The notes beneath the pieces were generated by a model. That model was not told where the DNA came from. It made no database searches and was given only the letters and a program-made list of their open reading frames with translations. Shown in pieces: positions 11,129-23,763 of a stretch of 64,000 bases of DNA. Location of the stretch: contig JAXGGA010002029.1 of the NCBI GenBank assembly GCA_038373865.1, forward strand, positions 62,001-126,000, in the 5' to 3' direction. Position numbers and translations under genes: made by a program. Position 1 is the first letter of the stretch, and every line of letters begins with the position of its first letter. This DNA comes from Uloborus plumipes. Lineage: Eukaryota; Arthropoda; Arachnida; Araneae; Uloboridae.

Positions 11129-12023
11129 CAGGGTGTGACAAAGAAACTTGCTGATTTTAATTGGATGCTAATTAGCAAGGAGTGGTCAGAAAAGAGTGGG
11201 AAGAGTCTCATTTTAAAGAGAGGGTCCTGAAGTTTTGTTATCTCATAGTTTAGTTGTCGCCATGCGTAGGACAAAGGAGCAACGAGCGTTCGCCGCCGAA
11301 TCTTACTTTTCGAATAATCTTTCGGTGGTCGCCACTCAACGTGCCTTCCGAACTCGGTTCGAAATTCAGCCAGTTGTTCACATTCTTGGCTGGGAATCGA
11401 CTGTTTTGTGGGTGAAAACATTCAGGGAAAGTGAGAGTGCGGCAAACAGAGGCCCAGGAGGTCAACGGATTTCCAGAACCCTAGAAAACGTCAAAAAAGT
11501 GAGGGAGTTGTTTTTGCGCTCTCCCAGGCGTTCGGCGCGTAAACACTCTGCTGCTTTGGGGATTTTTGATTGGACACTAAGACGAATTCTTCACAACGAA
11601 CTCCAGTTTCATCCATACAAACTTGCTGTGGTTCACCAGTTGAGTGATAACGTCTCCTTGAAAGGTGATGTACCGTGGCCGGCCCGCTCTTCCGATTTGA
11701 CACTCTGTGACTATTTTTTATGGGGGTATCTCAAATCGATCGTTTACAACGACAAGCCCCGGACCCTGCAACGCTTGGAGAACAACATCCGGCTTGCTAT
11801 TACCAACATCCCATCAGTCGATATGCTCGAAAGAGTGCAACAAATCTAGGGTACATGAGTGCATCATTAACAGGGGCCGTCATTCCTCCCGATGTAGTTT
11901 TTAAATCTAACTAATATAAAAATTCAGAATGGGTACCATATCTTATAAAGTAGTAAACTGATACATGAAGTACTTTTCCCTTAGTTGACTTTTCAAGTCT
12001 GCAAGTTTCTCCACCACACCCTG
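11129..12023 (+). mobile_element. Internally deleted mariner element with intact ends
   Basis: TA dinucleotides border the element (11127-11128, 12024-12025). The ends, CAGGGTGTGACAAAGAAACT and the reverse complement reading CAGGGTGTGGTGGAGAAACT, are typical mariner inverted repeats of about 30 bp. It is 895 bp against roughly 1.3 kb for a complete element, the missing part being the transposase centre. It lies about 70 bp after the outer nest element. Confidence 0.85.
11262..11849 (+). CDS. Mariner-family transposase lacking its catalytic centre
   Basis: The start MRRTKEQRAFAAESYF is the usual start of arachnid mariner transposases with a DUF4817-like helix-turn-helix. An in-frame ATG 27 bases upstream is judged 5'UTR. 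The N-terminal DNA-binding part runs through RSPRRSARKHSAALG (a paired-like HTH) to about 'HPYKLAVVHQLSD'. The frame then jumps to 'PWPARSSDL' and 'CDYFLWGYLK', the C-terminal end that holds the last Asp of the D,D34D triad. About 130-150 residues with the first two catalytic Asp residues are missing, though the frame stays open. It could still bind mariner ends but should not catalyse transposition. Deletion size is estimated from family knowledge. Confidence 0.8.
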   Translation: MRRTKEQRAFAAESYFSNNLSVVATQRAFRTRFEIQPVVHILGWESTVLWVKTFRESESAANRGPGGQRISRTLENVKKVRELFLRSPRRSARKHSAALGIFDWTLRRILHNELQFHPYKLAVVHQLSDNVSLKGDVPWPARSSDLTLCDYFLWGYLKSIVYNDKPRTLQRLENNIRLAITNIPSVDMLERVQQI

Positions 12024-12226
12024 TACCAAAGTTATAACATTTCCGATTTACCTAAACATTATTCGTGGCTTGCATTTGTATTTAAGGTGTGTAATACGGT
12101 TTTTTAGTTTGTCCAGACAGAAAAAATTGCTATTGTGTGCAGAAGTAACCATTGTGTATATATATATGCACTTTAATGTTGAAAAATTCATGAACGAGTG
12201 TCACTAAAACACCATACCCGGCAGAA

Positions 12227-12254
12227 ACCCGGGCAGAGCCGGGTACCCGGCTAG
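12227..12254 (+). mobile_element. Helitron 3' terminus, separate family
   Basis: ACCCGG (12227-12232), a 6-base loop, CCGGGT (12239-12244), six bases, then CTAG (12251-12254) followed by T. This hairpin plus CTAG before T is the Helitron 3' pattern. No matching TC start was found upstream, so only the terminus is called. Confidence 0.5.
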
Positions 12255-12429
12255 TACTTTATGGTTTTCTTTGATACTAGTTTCACAAATACATAGTTAC
12301 CAGCTTTTGCAGTTTTTGTAGCTGAACCATCAATTTCTTCTAGGTCTCCATAATTATCTTTCATTTCATCAACCAACAAATTTCATCGTAAAAATTGCTT
12401 TATCAAAACTGCTTTTCATTTTGAAATCA

Positions 12430-12854
12430 TCATTATTATGAGGGGGCCCACTTACACCATAGTGAGGGAGCCCACTTACCCTAATAGAGAAAAACTACGG
12501 GGCAAGTGGGCCCCCTCCCTTTAAACACATATTAATAATACTTTGCATAAAAATTCTTATTGCAATGTGTACTTTAGGTTAAACCCTACAAGAAAACTTG
12601 ATGAACATAGAAAAAATAATAAAAACTAACATTGAAACACTTCTTTAAAAAATGTTGCTTGAACTCGCAAAAAAAAAATTTTTCTTTGGAAATTTTTTTG
12701 ACAAATTATATGATTCAAATTTTTTTTCATGAAACCCAAATATATGCAAAAGCAATCACTGTGATCGAATTTGACATGATCAGTGCAAAAAAGTATAAAA
12801 ACCATACGCGCATTTCAGTTTTAAGGGAGGTGGCCCACTTACCCGAACCAACCC
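12430..12854. mobile_element. Fragment of the GGCCCACTTACCCC family
   Basis: Motif copies lie at about 12447, 12468, 12500 (inverted) and 12831. The right end reads CCCACTTACCCGAACCAACC, then CC and TA. The reverse complement resembles the left end at 1433. The left boundary is not clear. Confidence 0.5.
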
Positions 12855-12856
12855 TA

Positions 12857-14582
12857 TATATGTATCTCGAAAACGATTCTAACGATTTTGATAAAATTTT
12901 GTATTTAGATAAAGTTTTGGTTGTTGAGTTCCTCTACATCGGCGTTTTTTCTGTAAAAAACACGAGTTTCCCCCTCCCCCGTTTTTATGATTCACCCGAA
13001 CTCTCGCCAAAATTCCCCTGGGTATAGCTGTCTCAGACCCCTCCACTGACCGGATTAGATTCTCAACGGACAATGCAAGAGGAGCAGAGATAAGGATACT
13101 CCTTGATACAATAGCCATCTTCTCCAACCCGAAGAGAAAGTTCTGCGCCAGGGACATTTTTGGGGATTTTTTCTCCCCGCATGATCGGTAGACGGCCATG
13201 CGCTGTTAGAACAGCAGATTGCTAATATTGTATCATGAAATACTAAGTTATGCCCTTTGTTTAAGGTTTCTCAATAACTTTTTTTGAATAAATATTTTTT
13301 AATTCTTGAAGATAACATACTTTCTACTTTAAATGGAAGCAAATGTTACTTAAACACACTTTATTACTAGGAAAGGCCCCATTTCCCAAATAATTCTAGA
13401 TCTCTACCAGAAATCTGTTATTCAGTCTTTTTTTTTTTAAATTTATTTATTTATTTTTTCAAATCGAAACATTTTAAATACTATTGCATATGAGATTGAT
13501 GTTTAAAATATGGGTGTTATGGATGTGCTGTTTCAGAAAATCATTAGTTGTAAATAATTATTTAAATAAATTTAAAAAAAAAATGGTTTTTAATTTACCG
13601 TATTTCGAAAACGGACTAAAAATTGAAAAAATATTCTTCATTATCAAAAAACCTCGGGCACCTGGGGCAAACCTGGAAAAAGTTAATACGTAGTTGCATT
13701 AAAATGTAACCGACAGTTTAATTGCACTGAATTATTATTAGCTGATGAAGTAAGTTTTCTCACGGATTGCTATTCTTTACACCTTTTATGGTTAAGTAGA
13801 ACTCGAGCCACATGATGCGAAATTGTTTTTCAATTTTTAGTCCGTCTTAAAAAAAAATTGGTAAATTTAAAATCTAATTTATAAAAATAATTATTTTCTG
13901 ATATTTAGTATTGTGTTTAATTTCGCCGCCGATTTCGAACACTTTAATGAGATAACATTTTATTTACTTTTTCCAGCACTTATATCGAAACTTCACCAAT
14001 CTGCAACATTTTTGCATATCTTTACTAATGATCTTGAAAATGATCTTACACGTGGTGCACACTGATCAACTAGATGTTAAGTGTGTTGGACAAAGTAAAA
14101 TCATATCAAAATGTATAAGTATTTAGTTTTTATCATTTGTTTGAAAGAGTTGGATGAAAATTGGTGAAATTTTCCTGTCCTGAGATTCTCAGAAATTAAG
14201 TCTGGTGCGTAAATTCTCAAAAACTTTTAGCCTCAATTTTTTTCTACAGCTCTTGATTTATGCTCAAGTCAAGTGTATCCCATGCTAAGTTTAAAATTAG
14301 ATAAAGTCCAGAATGAAGTGTAACTAGCATGTTTAAATTTAATTAGCAATAGTATGATCAATTTTATTGAATGAAAACTTTCTGTGATGGTGAAACTGAA
14401 GCAAGACCGTCTGAAAAACGGATTGAGCGATGGGTACACTGATAGGAGATCACAATTAACTCCCAAAAAATTCATCTTTCAACTACATTTAGATAGTTTT
14501 TAAGATATGTAATAAAAAAAGACCAAAGTATACGTATATACAAAACATTTATTTTCTTCCAATGATTTTTTTTTACGTATGT
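12857..14582. other. No recognisable feature
   Basis: AT-rich sequence with poly(A) and poly(T) runs and short frames that resemble nothing. 13030-13200 is slightly more GC-rich and open on the minus strand (12879-13199), but its translation shows no known domain and it runs through a C-rich low-complexity tract. Confidence 0.4.
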
Positions 14583-14584
14583 AC

Positions 14585-14970
14585 AGTAGAGGAGCAATTA
14601 TCCGGAGTGCTTGAAACTATAGCAATTCTCATGAATTTTCTGGATTGCTAAAAATGGTTTATCGATTGTTAATGAAGTTTAAAATAAAAAGAAAACAGTA
14701 AAACGTTCCTATTAAGTATATAAATATTAAGTTTAAGAAGCATTTACAAAAACAAAAAATATTAACAAAGTAATAAAATAGATTAAAAATGAAAAATATT
14801 TGCAAGTTTCTGGTAGTAAACGTGTAATTTTTTTTTCGAAAAATGATAAAGAATCGCACATTTTTGAGAGGATATCTGAATTTTCTAGATTGCTAAAAGC
14901 TTTTTACTGATTGTAATGAAGTTCAAAAAATATAAATAAAACAGTAAAACGATGCTTATAAGTAGGAGTG
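14585..14970. mobile_element. Pogo/Tigger-like end with an internal duplication
   Basis: CAGTAGAGGAGCAATTATCC follows a TA and is typical of pogo-type terminal repeats. A roughly 90-bp unit containing 'ttgctaaaa' then 'aaaacagtaaaacg' is present twice (about 14633-14715 and 14880-14960). No opposite terminus was seen. Confidence 0.45.
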
Positions 14971-17900
14971 TACAATCTTTTTCAGCGAAATGTCACACAC
15001 GTAACCGGAGCTCTATTGAATGGCCGCATGCAAGCCCACATTTGGAGGGGCTATAAAGGATAATGCCCCCCCTCCCCAAGCTTTGATAAATTGTCACTTT
15101 AAAAAAAGAAAAAAGTTGTTATATGCATTGAGTAAATTTCCTTTTCCTTCAAGAAAGTTTTAAAAAGGATGGGCTTGCCATCATGCACCAGTAGTACTTT
15201 GCTGATGTCAATAAATGTAAGAAAAATGTATACACATTTTTGAATTATTGAATCTTTTCACTACATGACTTGGGGGAAAGAAACTAATAACTTAATTAAA
15301 ACACGAAACTGCAAAATATTGCATAATGATTCAGAGGGTTGATTAAAAAAGTAAACCTTTTTCAGTAAAGAAAATGTTTTGAGCTTCTGATTTTAAGCAG
15401 TGTTTTTTTATGACAGCTGCTTAGAAATCAGAGGTGGGAAACTTTGCATGTTATGCAAATTTTCTGCTTTAATAATATTGAACTTAATCACTTATTACAA
15501 CTATAGAAATTAAACATTTTATTAAGCAATACAAAATCAATTATAAGATTCAAAAAATACTCTTGGCAAAACTACAAACAGCGCAAAAGCGACTAGGCCA
15601 CAGTACAAAGACAAAATGCTGCAAATAGCTGGAAATTACATAAATACTAAAATAATGAGCTAACACAAAAGAAATCATGATACCAAAAATTACAAATATT
15701 ATACAGCTAAAAATTCAGGGAAATGCCATGAAATCGAAATTTTCAACAGGATGGCTGAGACTGAAATTCATGTCCCAATTTTGATGTGTGGATTCACTGT
15801 TGATAGTTGAAATTCTAAACTGTCTTGTATTTTCCTTAATAATGGTTTATTATGGAGGTAAAGTTGTTTAGAACTGAAAAAACCTCAACTAGTAGAAACT
15901 TGATTTGCATATATCAAAGGTCATAAAGGCAACTTGCCTCTTCACTTTCAAGAGCTTCATGAACAAGAATTCCAAATAATTTAATGCTTAGGTTTTTAGA
16001 TCGAAAAATATACGTTCTCCACGAGGTGAGTTCAAAAATTAAAAACTGGTGCTTAAAAAAAAATTCGTATTTATTTTAAAAATGCTTTTGTATTCTTGCT
16101 CAATATGATTTTAATAGTGCACTGCTGCAAAAATAAGTAGAAATATCGTACCCTAAAAGCCGATGCTAAAAGATTGCTGAAAAATTACAGGTAAACCTTA
16201 CAGTTACGCTTTATACGTGACATCGAAAAAACACATCAAAATATGTCAGCATTGCAAAGCACATACATAAGTCAAATAAGCAGAATTTTTAACATTCAAG
16301 TTGGAAACATTGGCCTTGAGCCAATGAAATATTAAAAAATGCAATATTTTTCAAATTTTTTTTTAATCAATTTTTTTATGTCGTGGTTGTTACTGCAACA
16401 AATATTAAATCAGTGCCTAGTAAACTATAAGGGTCTGCTGTCCACTGGTTAGTAATTGAAAATTTCAGGTCTACTCTTTTTTCAACATGAAGTCCTGAAA
16501 TTTTTCTTCAAATTAATTTTGGGGCGATTTTATTTGGTGTTTATTATTTTAAATCTTATCAGGAAAATCATTTGCATTTTATTTTCCCCTATTAATTCAA
16601 AAAAAAAAAAAAAAAAAAAATCTGTAAAAAAAATTCTTCTTTTCGCATGACACCTTCATTAAACACCATTGATACGACTTTTAAACACAATTTTTAAAGT
16701 CTATACAAAAACAAAAGATAGAATACGTAACTATAGTTCAATAACGAATATTAATTTAAATGGATCCAGGTTCTTCAATTGAACATTACATTAAATACAT
16801 TAAATTGATTGGAAAGACACGTTTCAAATGCCTGTAATAAATAAATAAATAAATATGTGGGTATTTCTCCAGAAGGGGGTAATTTCTTATTGTGCAAAAG
16901 AAAAGAAGGGTTGTTAGTGATTCTTCAATTTTTTCAATGAAATTCAAATTTAATTGTGCCATTTATGGGACATTTTTGTTTATTAGACTGCTTTTTTTTT
17001 TCTTTTCAATTCCAACTCATTTTTGACAAATATAGTTAAGTAATGCATTTGATGGATGAAAGGCCAGTATAGTTTTAGATTTAAAGATATGTTTCCTTTA
17101 AAAACTACACGTATAATTGAGTCGTTTATTGTAGAAACCGTCAACTACAGATATAAAATTTCTGGAAATTTTCAAGCGATGGAAAAAAAACGTTTTTTTT
17201 CCAGTTTTTTTCCGGAAAAATTGGAAAAAATGAAAAATTGACTTTTTTACAATTAAAAAAAGAGTTTTTTAATAGTTTTGTTTTTCTTGGACCATTTAAA
17301 AGGTTAATCATTAAAAATATATGCAATCAACACGTATTATTTTTCCTGATGACAGAAATACGCATAATTAGGTAGGTTTTAATTGGAAAAGATAGCCTTT
17401 CTGTTTTATGACTCAGAGCTTTCTTGGTTAAACCCCACAAATGACTCATATCGTCATTTCACTGTTAATATTAGATAAAGTGTGTCTAACCCTTGCAATT
17501 AAATTTTCTATTTTAGACTACCCTTTAAAACTTAAAATAATAAGTGGATACTTTCAAACATCAATAATAGCGTTTGAAAGAAAAACCAGAATGATTTTTC
17601 TCCCTTGCAATATAACCTTACTATCTAAAAATGAAAACTATTAAGTTCTGGTTTTTCCCCACCCAATCTAAATCCAAATAAAAATTAAATGACTTTTTTT
17701 TAAAACCTTTCTAATAGAAAACTATAAACTGCGTAATGGTTTCTAAACCTGAGCAAAATTTAAACTGGAGTTTCAAATTACTGGCCTTGCTAAGCACAAT
17801 AGTCGTACAACTACTTTTCAACAAAACCAGAGTAATTAACCAGAGGTTGCTCTCTGTTTCGTATGCGTTATTAATAAAATGTTTGTAGTCATTTGCGATT

Positions 17901-19459
17901 GGAAATTTTATTTTTAATCTGCTGAATAAAAAGTCATCGCAACAAAATATATGGAGGCGCAGCTCTTTAAAATGCAATATCTCAGTTTGAGCTCAATTGC
18001 AGATTCTACTATGTGCTTAGCAAGTTTCCGGTTTTTTTCCGACCATTTTCATCTCTACCGTCAACTGACTTTTTTTTTTTCAAAAATGATTTTATTACAG
18101 ATTATGAATGGTCGAGAATTTCAATCGGTTATATTTTGTCTTGAACTCTCAGCTTACTGAAAAAGCCCGTCAAGTGATGATCCCACTTGATGACTTTCTG
18201 CAGTAAATTTCGATCGCGAAAGTTATTTATTTAAAACTCGCAACTACTTCTTAACTTTAGAATGAGAGGCAAAAACTTGTTTTTAAAGTGAAAGTTTCAT
18301 TTTATTGCAGAAAACCGTCAAGTGAAAAAATTAAAACAATTTTTTGCAGAAAATATATTATTTTAAAAATAAACCTGCAGCATTACTTCTTTTTGCATTG
18401 CAGTACAATAAGAAACACTTGAAAAATTTGTGCAACTTGAAGCAGAAATGGGACACCGCAATTTTCAAGTGTTCTTCGCAATTTTCAAGTGTTTTCCGGT
18501 GTCCCACCGAACGAAACACCAATTTCTCATAAATATTTTACCTATTACGCAGAAAGGGACACCGTCGTCCTATGCTGTACATCATAACCATAAAATTATT
18601 AAAATGCTAAGTATATTATTTTCCCCTTATTTTGACATACATTAATACAAAACGATTGACAAAGTATGAACAAAACACTGATAAAATTCTGCGTCAAAGG
18701 GTTAAATGTTTAAATTAGAAAGTTTTCCGAAAAAAGTGCACTTTTTTTTTTCTTTTTTTGACAGATAAGCTCAGGTGCATGTGTATGTTGCCTGTTCATG
18801 CATTCAAACTGTCCTTTACTTAAAATAATACTAGATCAGCAATCTCGGATACTGGCGCATTTCCAATATTCCCTATCGGTGGATATGCCATGTATTCTAA
18901 ATAAAAAATTATTATACACCAATTAACTTCCTTCCACGGGTTGAATCGATGAAATTTATATCGCTCATTATCGTATTAGCAGCTTCGGCTGAAATGGAAA
19001 ACGTGAATACTCCAAAAATATTGCACGTGCTCTAAAGAGGGAAAAGATCTCCCCTCAATAGGGAAAATCAACCGGTTTAGAATCCCTACACCGTCCCAAC
19101 TCGGAGTTTGATTGACTTTCCCCACACCCCCCCACTGGGAGGCTCCTGTCCATCTTCGTCTGATAAGAATATACTCTAGGGAATTTTGGCGAAACGTCTG
19201 GGACACGGTTTTGATTACCTTCATTAAAAGTTTGAGAAGTTTTCTTTCGCCATTTTCATTATGATTACCATCATTGTTACTCTTTCATAGCAACCACGTT
19301 TTATTATAAGAATGGATTTCATATTTAATCACATCAGCGTGAATTTAAATTTTTATAGTGCTTGGCAAACGAGTTTTGGAAACGTTAGAATTGTTATTGT
19401 TTTTGAAATGTTAAAGAGATCGATCAAATTAAAGTTATTATACTGCCAAATCCCTCCTT
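14971..19459. other. Long AT-rich stretch without genes
   Basis: No coding region, RNA gene or bounded TE was recognised. It holds an (AAAT)n run near 16838, poly(A) at 16600, and a cluster of short repeated phrases at 18050-18560: 'ccgtcaagtg'-like phrases at about 18168 and 18308, and GGGACACCG or its inverse at about 18449, 18496 and 18553. The cluster resembles the internal-motif elements elsewhere but no ends were found. Confidence 0.4.
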
Positions 19460-20190
19460 GATAGGAATAAACCGGCTATTATCCTTTCAGACAGCTTAAG
19501 TGCACTAAAAGCTCTAAATAATATAAAACAAAATTAAGACCCGATTACAACGGCAACTCGACTACAATTACAAAAGTTCGCAATGCAAAACAACATCGAA
19601 CTATATTGGGTTGCGGCTCATGTTAAAATACCCGAAAATGAGATGGCAGACAAGCTTGCCAGAAATGCGGAAAACAAACCTAATACCCCGATCCTTCCCA
19701 TTTGCACCATCAAAGATATAGAGAAACTCATTAAGACAGAAAGGAATAAAAATCAACCAACAACTTGGTTAAACTCAAAGTACTACAACAACTTCAAAAA
19801 TAGATCACACCTATCAACAATCAAATACTATGGATAAAAAACAGAAAAAATGAAGTTACACATAACCGAATTATTACAAACTCGCTCCTAACTAAGGACA
19901 AACATTTCAAAATGAAGAAAACAACTAGCCCCAACTATGATAACTGCAAGATTACCGAGAACCTCATACACATGTTCTTTGACTGCCCTAATTATTCATC
20001 GTTTAGAGTGAACGTTACCCCCTTTCTTGTTCAATTTTCAAATCCACAAGATTCTTTTTGTAACGAGGACTTACTAAAAAACCCAATATATGGTAGATGA
20101 CTTTTAGTCAAATTCAACTGGACTCTGCATCCATACTTATCATCCCATCCTGCGCCTCGTGCGCCAAATGAAATGAAACGAAATTAAAGT
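19460..20190 (+). pseudogene. 3' remnant of a Jockey/I-type LINE (RNase H and C-terminus)
   Basis: From 19460 the frame reads NKPAIILSDSLSALKALN, a TAA at 19535, then ELYWVAAHVKIPENEMADKL. These are the third and last acidic motifs of LINE RNase H. After one frameshift near 19835 the frame continues 'RIITNSLLTKDKHF' to 'CKITENLIHMFFDCPNY', the Cys/His-rich tail common after RNase H in Jockey- and R1-type elements, here missing one Cys. The 3' end is 'gcgccaaatgaaatgaaacg'. Reverse transcriptase is absent, so this is a 5'-truncated, dead copy. Confidence 0.8.
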
Positions 20191-20315
20191 TATTATGGTA
20201 TGATTTTATACTGCGCATCGTTTGAATAAGGTTGTGATGATGACGTGTTGTCTAAATAAGGTTGTGTTTTTTTAAATAAATTACGGCTGTTTTAAATGCG
20301 TAATTGCAACCAAGG

Positions 20316-20365
20316 GCTTTTTTTTTTTTTTTTTTTTAACCGAGTTGGGCTCTGTCGCCAGGTAC
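20316..20365 (-). repeat. Poly(A)-tailed retroelement 3' end
   Basis: The minus strand reads TACCTGGCGACAGAGCCCAA, then CTCGGTTA and about 20 A residues, matching 667-700. The upstream body extends to the right of 20365 but has no recognisable content. Confidence 0.5.
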
Positions 20366-20683
20366 TTTTTCAAAATAGCTTGTAGCTCGGAGCAAATAGG
20401 TCGCGAAAAATATAGCTGAAAGGAAAACATGAAATAAACTGAAAATTTACCAAACAGTTAAAGAAGTACAGGAGGGATGAAACTATCTGTTGAAATGGGA
20501 AATGTGTCTGTCGGGTCTATCTAGCTGGTATGAACTAAAACATTCAATTTTTGCGTCCAGTAAATGTAAAATCCGATAAGTATGACTTAATCTTGGACAG
20601 ATGTAAATACTACGGAAAGTATTTTCGTGGTATTAACACGTCAAGTGAAATTCTCGATTCTCCCACACGCTAATAAGACCCTT

Positions 20684-20881
20684 CAGTAGCGTACATAGAT
20701 TGAAGTGCGCCCCGTGCAAGATTTGAAAGTGCTCCCGTTCCCCTAAAAGAAGATTATATTTAACAATAAAAATTTTTATTCCCGCGTAGCTCATGTGCTA
20801 TTTTTCTGGATCGTAGGCCCTCAAACCTCTTAAGCCCCCCCCCTCCCTCCCCGGGCTGTGAAGGTGCTATGTATGCTACTG
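20684..20881. mobile_element. hAT-like MITE (198 bp)
   Basis: The ends CAGTAGCGTACATAG and CTATGTATGCTACTG are inverted with one mismatch, and the interior has G/C-rich runs near both ends. Flanking octamers do not match, so the TSD has decayed or the superfamily assignment is wrong. Confidence 0.5.
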
Positions 20882-21048
20882 CTCTGGTATTTCACAGGGG
20901 CAATAAAGGGAAAAAAAAATAGTATTATGAGTCATTCCATAGTGACTAACATAACATTCAGAGCTGATTTTGTAACTGTTTTTACTTGCAAATTTAAGGA
21001 TAAAAAATATTTTTTAGTTATGTTGGTGGATTTACGATTTACATGGTA

Positions 21049-21290
21049 TCTACTTATATTAAAAACTGAGTATCTTTCTAACTATCTTTCTTTCTATCTT
21101 TCTAACTATCTTTTTATGTCACGCTTCTTTCTCCTGAACGCCAATGACCTGAAAGTCGAACCAGGTACCGATAGATAGGTAATTTTTCAGGCTTCATTAG
21201 TTTCAATTGATATAATTATACGATTTTAATTAGCGAAGATATCAATTAATAAGTAGTCAAGTTTAAAGCGATTAAGCCTAATAAATGATT
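21049..21290 (+). mobile_element. 5' fragment of Helitron R
   Basis: Begins TCTACTTATATTAAAAACTG after A21048 and follows the R1/R2 sequence (reverse complement of about 3360-3601), including the TTTC/TATC microsatellite and 'ggtaccgatagataggtaat', to about 21290, where similarity stops. It is truncated at the 3' side. Confidence 0.7.
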
Positions 21291-21471
21291 AAATATGAAA
21301 TCCATTCTTGCAAACCGTCGTTGCTATGAAACAGAAATAACAATGATAATGAGAATTTTGAATGAAGGCTTAACTAAATCAAACACGAAACTCATAAGCG
21401 GGCCATTTACGTAGAATTTTTATCGCTTAGCTACTTGTAATATTTTGAAACATTCATTTGTTGAAAAGCCA

Positions 21472-21900
21472 TCTACTTATATTAAAAACTGAGTGTCTAT
21501 GGCAGGAATTCAAGTGAAACACGGACGATCGCAACTCACTAATGCAATCGCAAATTCCCAAATTTGGATGCGTTACAATCGCTACGAGATGCGATTCTAA
21601 TGTAATTCGACTTCCAGTAGCGATGGCAATTTGCGATCGTCTCGAAGCGATTGCAATGGTGTTTCACTTGAATTCGGCCCTATGTCTGCTTTTTTTCTTT
21701 GAGCAAGCTGAACTTACGGAAACTTTCCTCACCATCTTGAAGGCGCGTAGCATCTCAATAATTCGAATGATTTTTTATATAGGAAAAAAGTAAAGGCGTG
21801 AAGCGCCTGTTAGCGAGCCGCCTTTGCGGGGAGTAGTTTCTTGAAATTTTCCTCACTACTTTAAAGGCACGAAATGCCCGTGCAACGCCGGGCCACGTGC
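21472..21900 (+). mobile_element. Helitron R, short copy interrupted by a MITE
   Basis: Starts TCTACTTATATTAAAAACTG after A21471 and ends with the R-type 3' block: 'gcgagccgcctttgcgggga', then GCCCGTGCAACGCCGGGC. The expected CTAG is not present after the hairpin, so the 3' end is mutated. A Harbinger-like MITE sits at 21501-21680, only 30 bp from the 5' end. Confidence 0.65.
21501..21680 (-). mobile_element. Harbinger-like MITE, copy 3
   Basis: Starts GGCAGGAATTCAAGTGAAAC and ends CACTTGAATTCGGCCC, with TAT on both sides (21498-21500, 21681-21683). It is 180 bp, slightly rearranged in the middle compared with the 168-bp copies. Confidence 0.72.
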
Positions 21901-23763
21901 GTGGTATGTCTTGAAACCGAATGAACATTAAATTCTATCAAATAATATAACTTCAGAATGAGGTAAAAGTTAGAGAAGGGGGACGTTATGCATCAACATG
22001 ACGCAGGAAGCTAATCTAGCTGCCCTGGCAGCTAGTCTATGTATCATTTCTGCTAAGAATTTAAAACAAAATTACTGACAGTAGATATTTTTTCAACCAA
22101 AATAGCGGCGTGACTAACGTAACATTTTGCAACCATCGAATAACAAGCAGTAAACACACTACAAACTATTTATTATGGCTGATCTCAGTGACAATTACAA
22201 TACCTTTTAAATTTTTTTTTATTTTCTTATGTTGTATGATTTTATTTATTTATTTATTTTTTTTTTAATACTTTTTTCACTTCGATATTTTTTTTTCTTC
22301 GGCTGAGGTTGACATTTCTATGAAATGACCCTTATCCGGATAATATGATTCGGGAAAATCATTAATACAGTAAGATAAACGTTGCTTTCAGAAATAGTTA
22401 AAGAATACTAATTATTAATAAAATACATAAAATGTTTACCTAACATCGCAACTTATGTAGAAAGAAGTGTTACAGATTTTTTTAAAACGTTATCAAAACA
22501 TTTTTCTTTTATTAAATGCAAAAACGTCAAACTTACTTTTCATGCAGCTTTATCTCTAAACAACCGCAAAAGAGATTAATAAAAACTCAATTTTCATAGC
22601 AAAACTCGAATTACTAATAACATTTTGATTTTTTTTTAAATGTAAATCCGTTATGATCATAATGTTCCTTGATACTCATAGCATCGTTGATGACGGGGAA
22701 AATTGGCTATATAGGAGAGTACGATCTGACATTTTAAATCTAAGTAAAAAGCTTCCATTAAAAAAAAAGTTTCATGGACGAAAAAATTCCAATTTTGTTC
22801 ATTGTTTTGTATGAAGGAGGAGCTTTGAACGTGAGTGGCACTGCATGAGACGAATTTTCCCATTCAGAAATTATACACTGTTCTTAATTTCTTCTGCTTC
22901 TTTTTTTTTTTTTTTATCAGGAACTACACCGCTACCAAAATTCCTGTCAATTTACTTTTACGGCTAAGACATACGCCTGGCAAAGAAAACAACAGTTCTT
23001 TCTACGTAATGATGCTTCTAATAAAAACGAAGCTGCCATTTCGCCTCTGAGAAAAGAATGGAAATCAAGTTCCGTAGAATATTACCTTAGATTTAAGACA
23101 TTTATGTTCTATTAAGTCATCGAAGAAAAACAGTTGTCCTTTCAAAAGCTTTTTACGGATAGCTATCATGAATTTTCTTATGGGGGAAAAAAACATGTAA
23201 TCGTAAAGAAAAAAAAAACCTGATGGCTTTAAGCAGCTGACTTGATTTAAAACAAGAAGAGTCTCGAAAACTTTTTTTTTTATTTTGAACGGCCCAAAAC
23301 TCGCAAATTAATTTGTTAACTTTATTATCAAAATTAACTTAATAATTACATTATTCATTTTGTTTTTGGCAACGAGTAAAAAGTTTGTCCCCTGCCAATG
23401 ATAGAATAATTTCAATCATCGATTCTACCACAGGCAAAGCGGTGGTGGGTACGCTAATACTCAAATAAACGCCGAGAAAGCCCACTGAATTATTATTATT
23501 ATTATTAATTTTTTTTTAAATCCGATTGAAACCGGATTTTTTCCAACCCAGCTACCTCATATATAAATCCTGTAAATCGGTTTCTTTTACACTATCCTTC
23601 GTGATGCAGCGAAAGCAGCGTCACAGCACATGTAAAAACTGAAGGATTTTTTTTTTTTTTTTTTTTGGAGGAAAAATCTAAAATGTTAACATTTAAAAAA
23701 CTGATGACAATTTCGCGTCTCCACAAACATTTGTTTTCCAAGAATGCAAACAGAGAAAGAACA
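21901..23763. other. No recognisable gene
   Basis: AT-rich DNA with poly(T) tracts. A short hairpin, AAATCCG with CGGATTT and a T-run, lies at 23518-23542. Nothing else with clear boundaries was seen. Confidence 0.4.

Noticed and set aside
11017..11703. Antisense ORFs over the mariner element
   Set aside because: They are in the opposite or shifted frame to the recognised transposase and show no independent domain.
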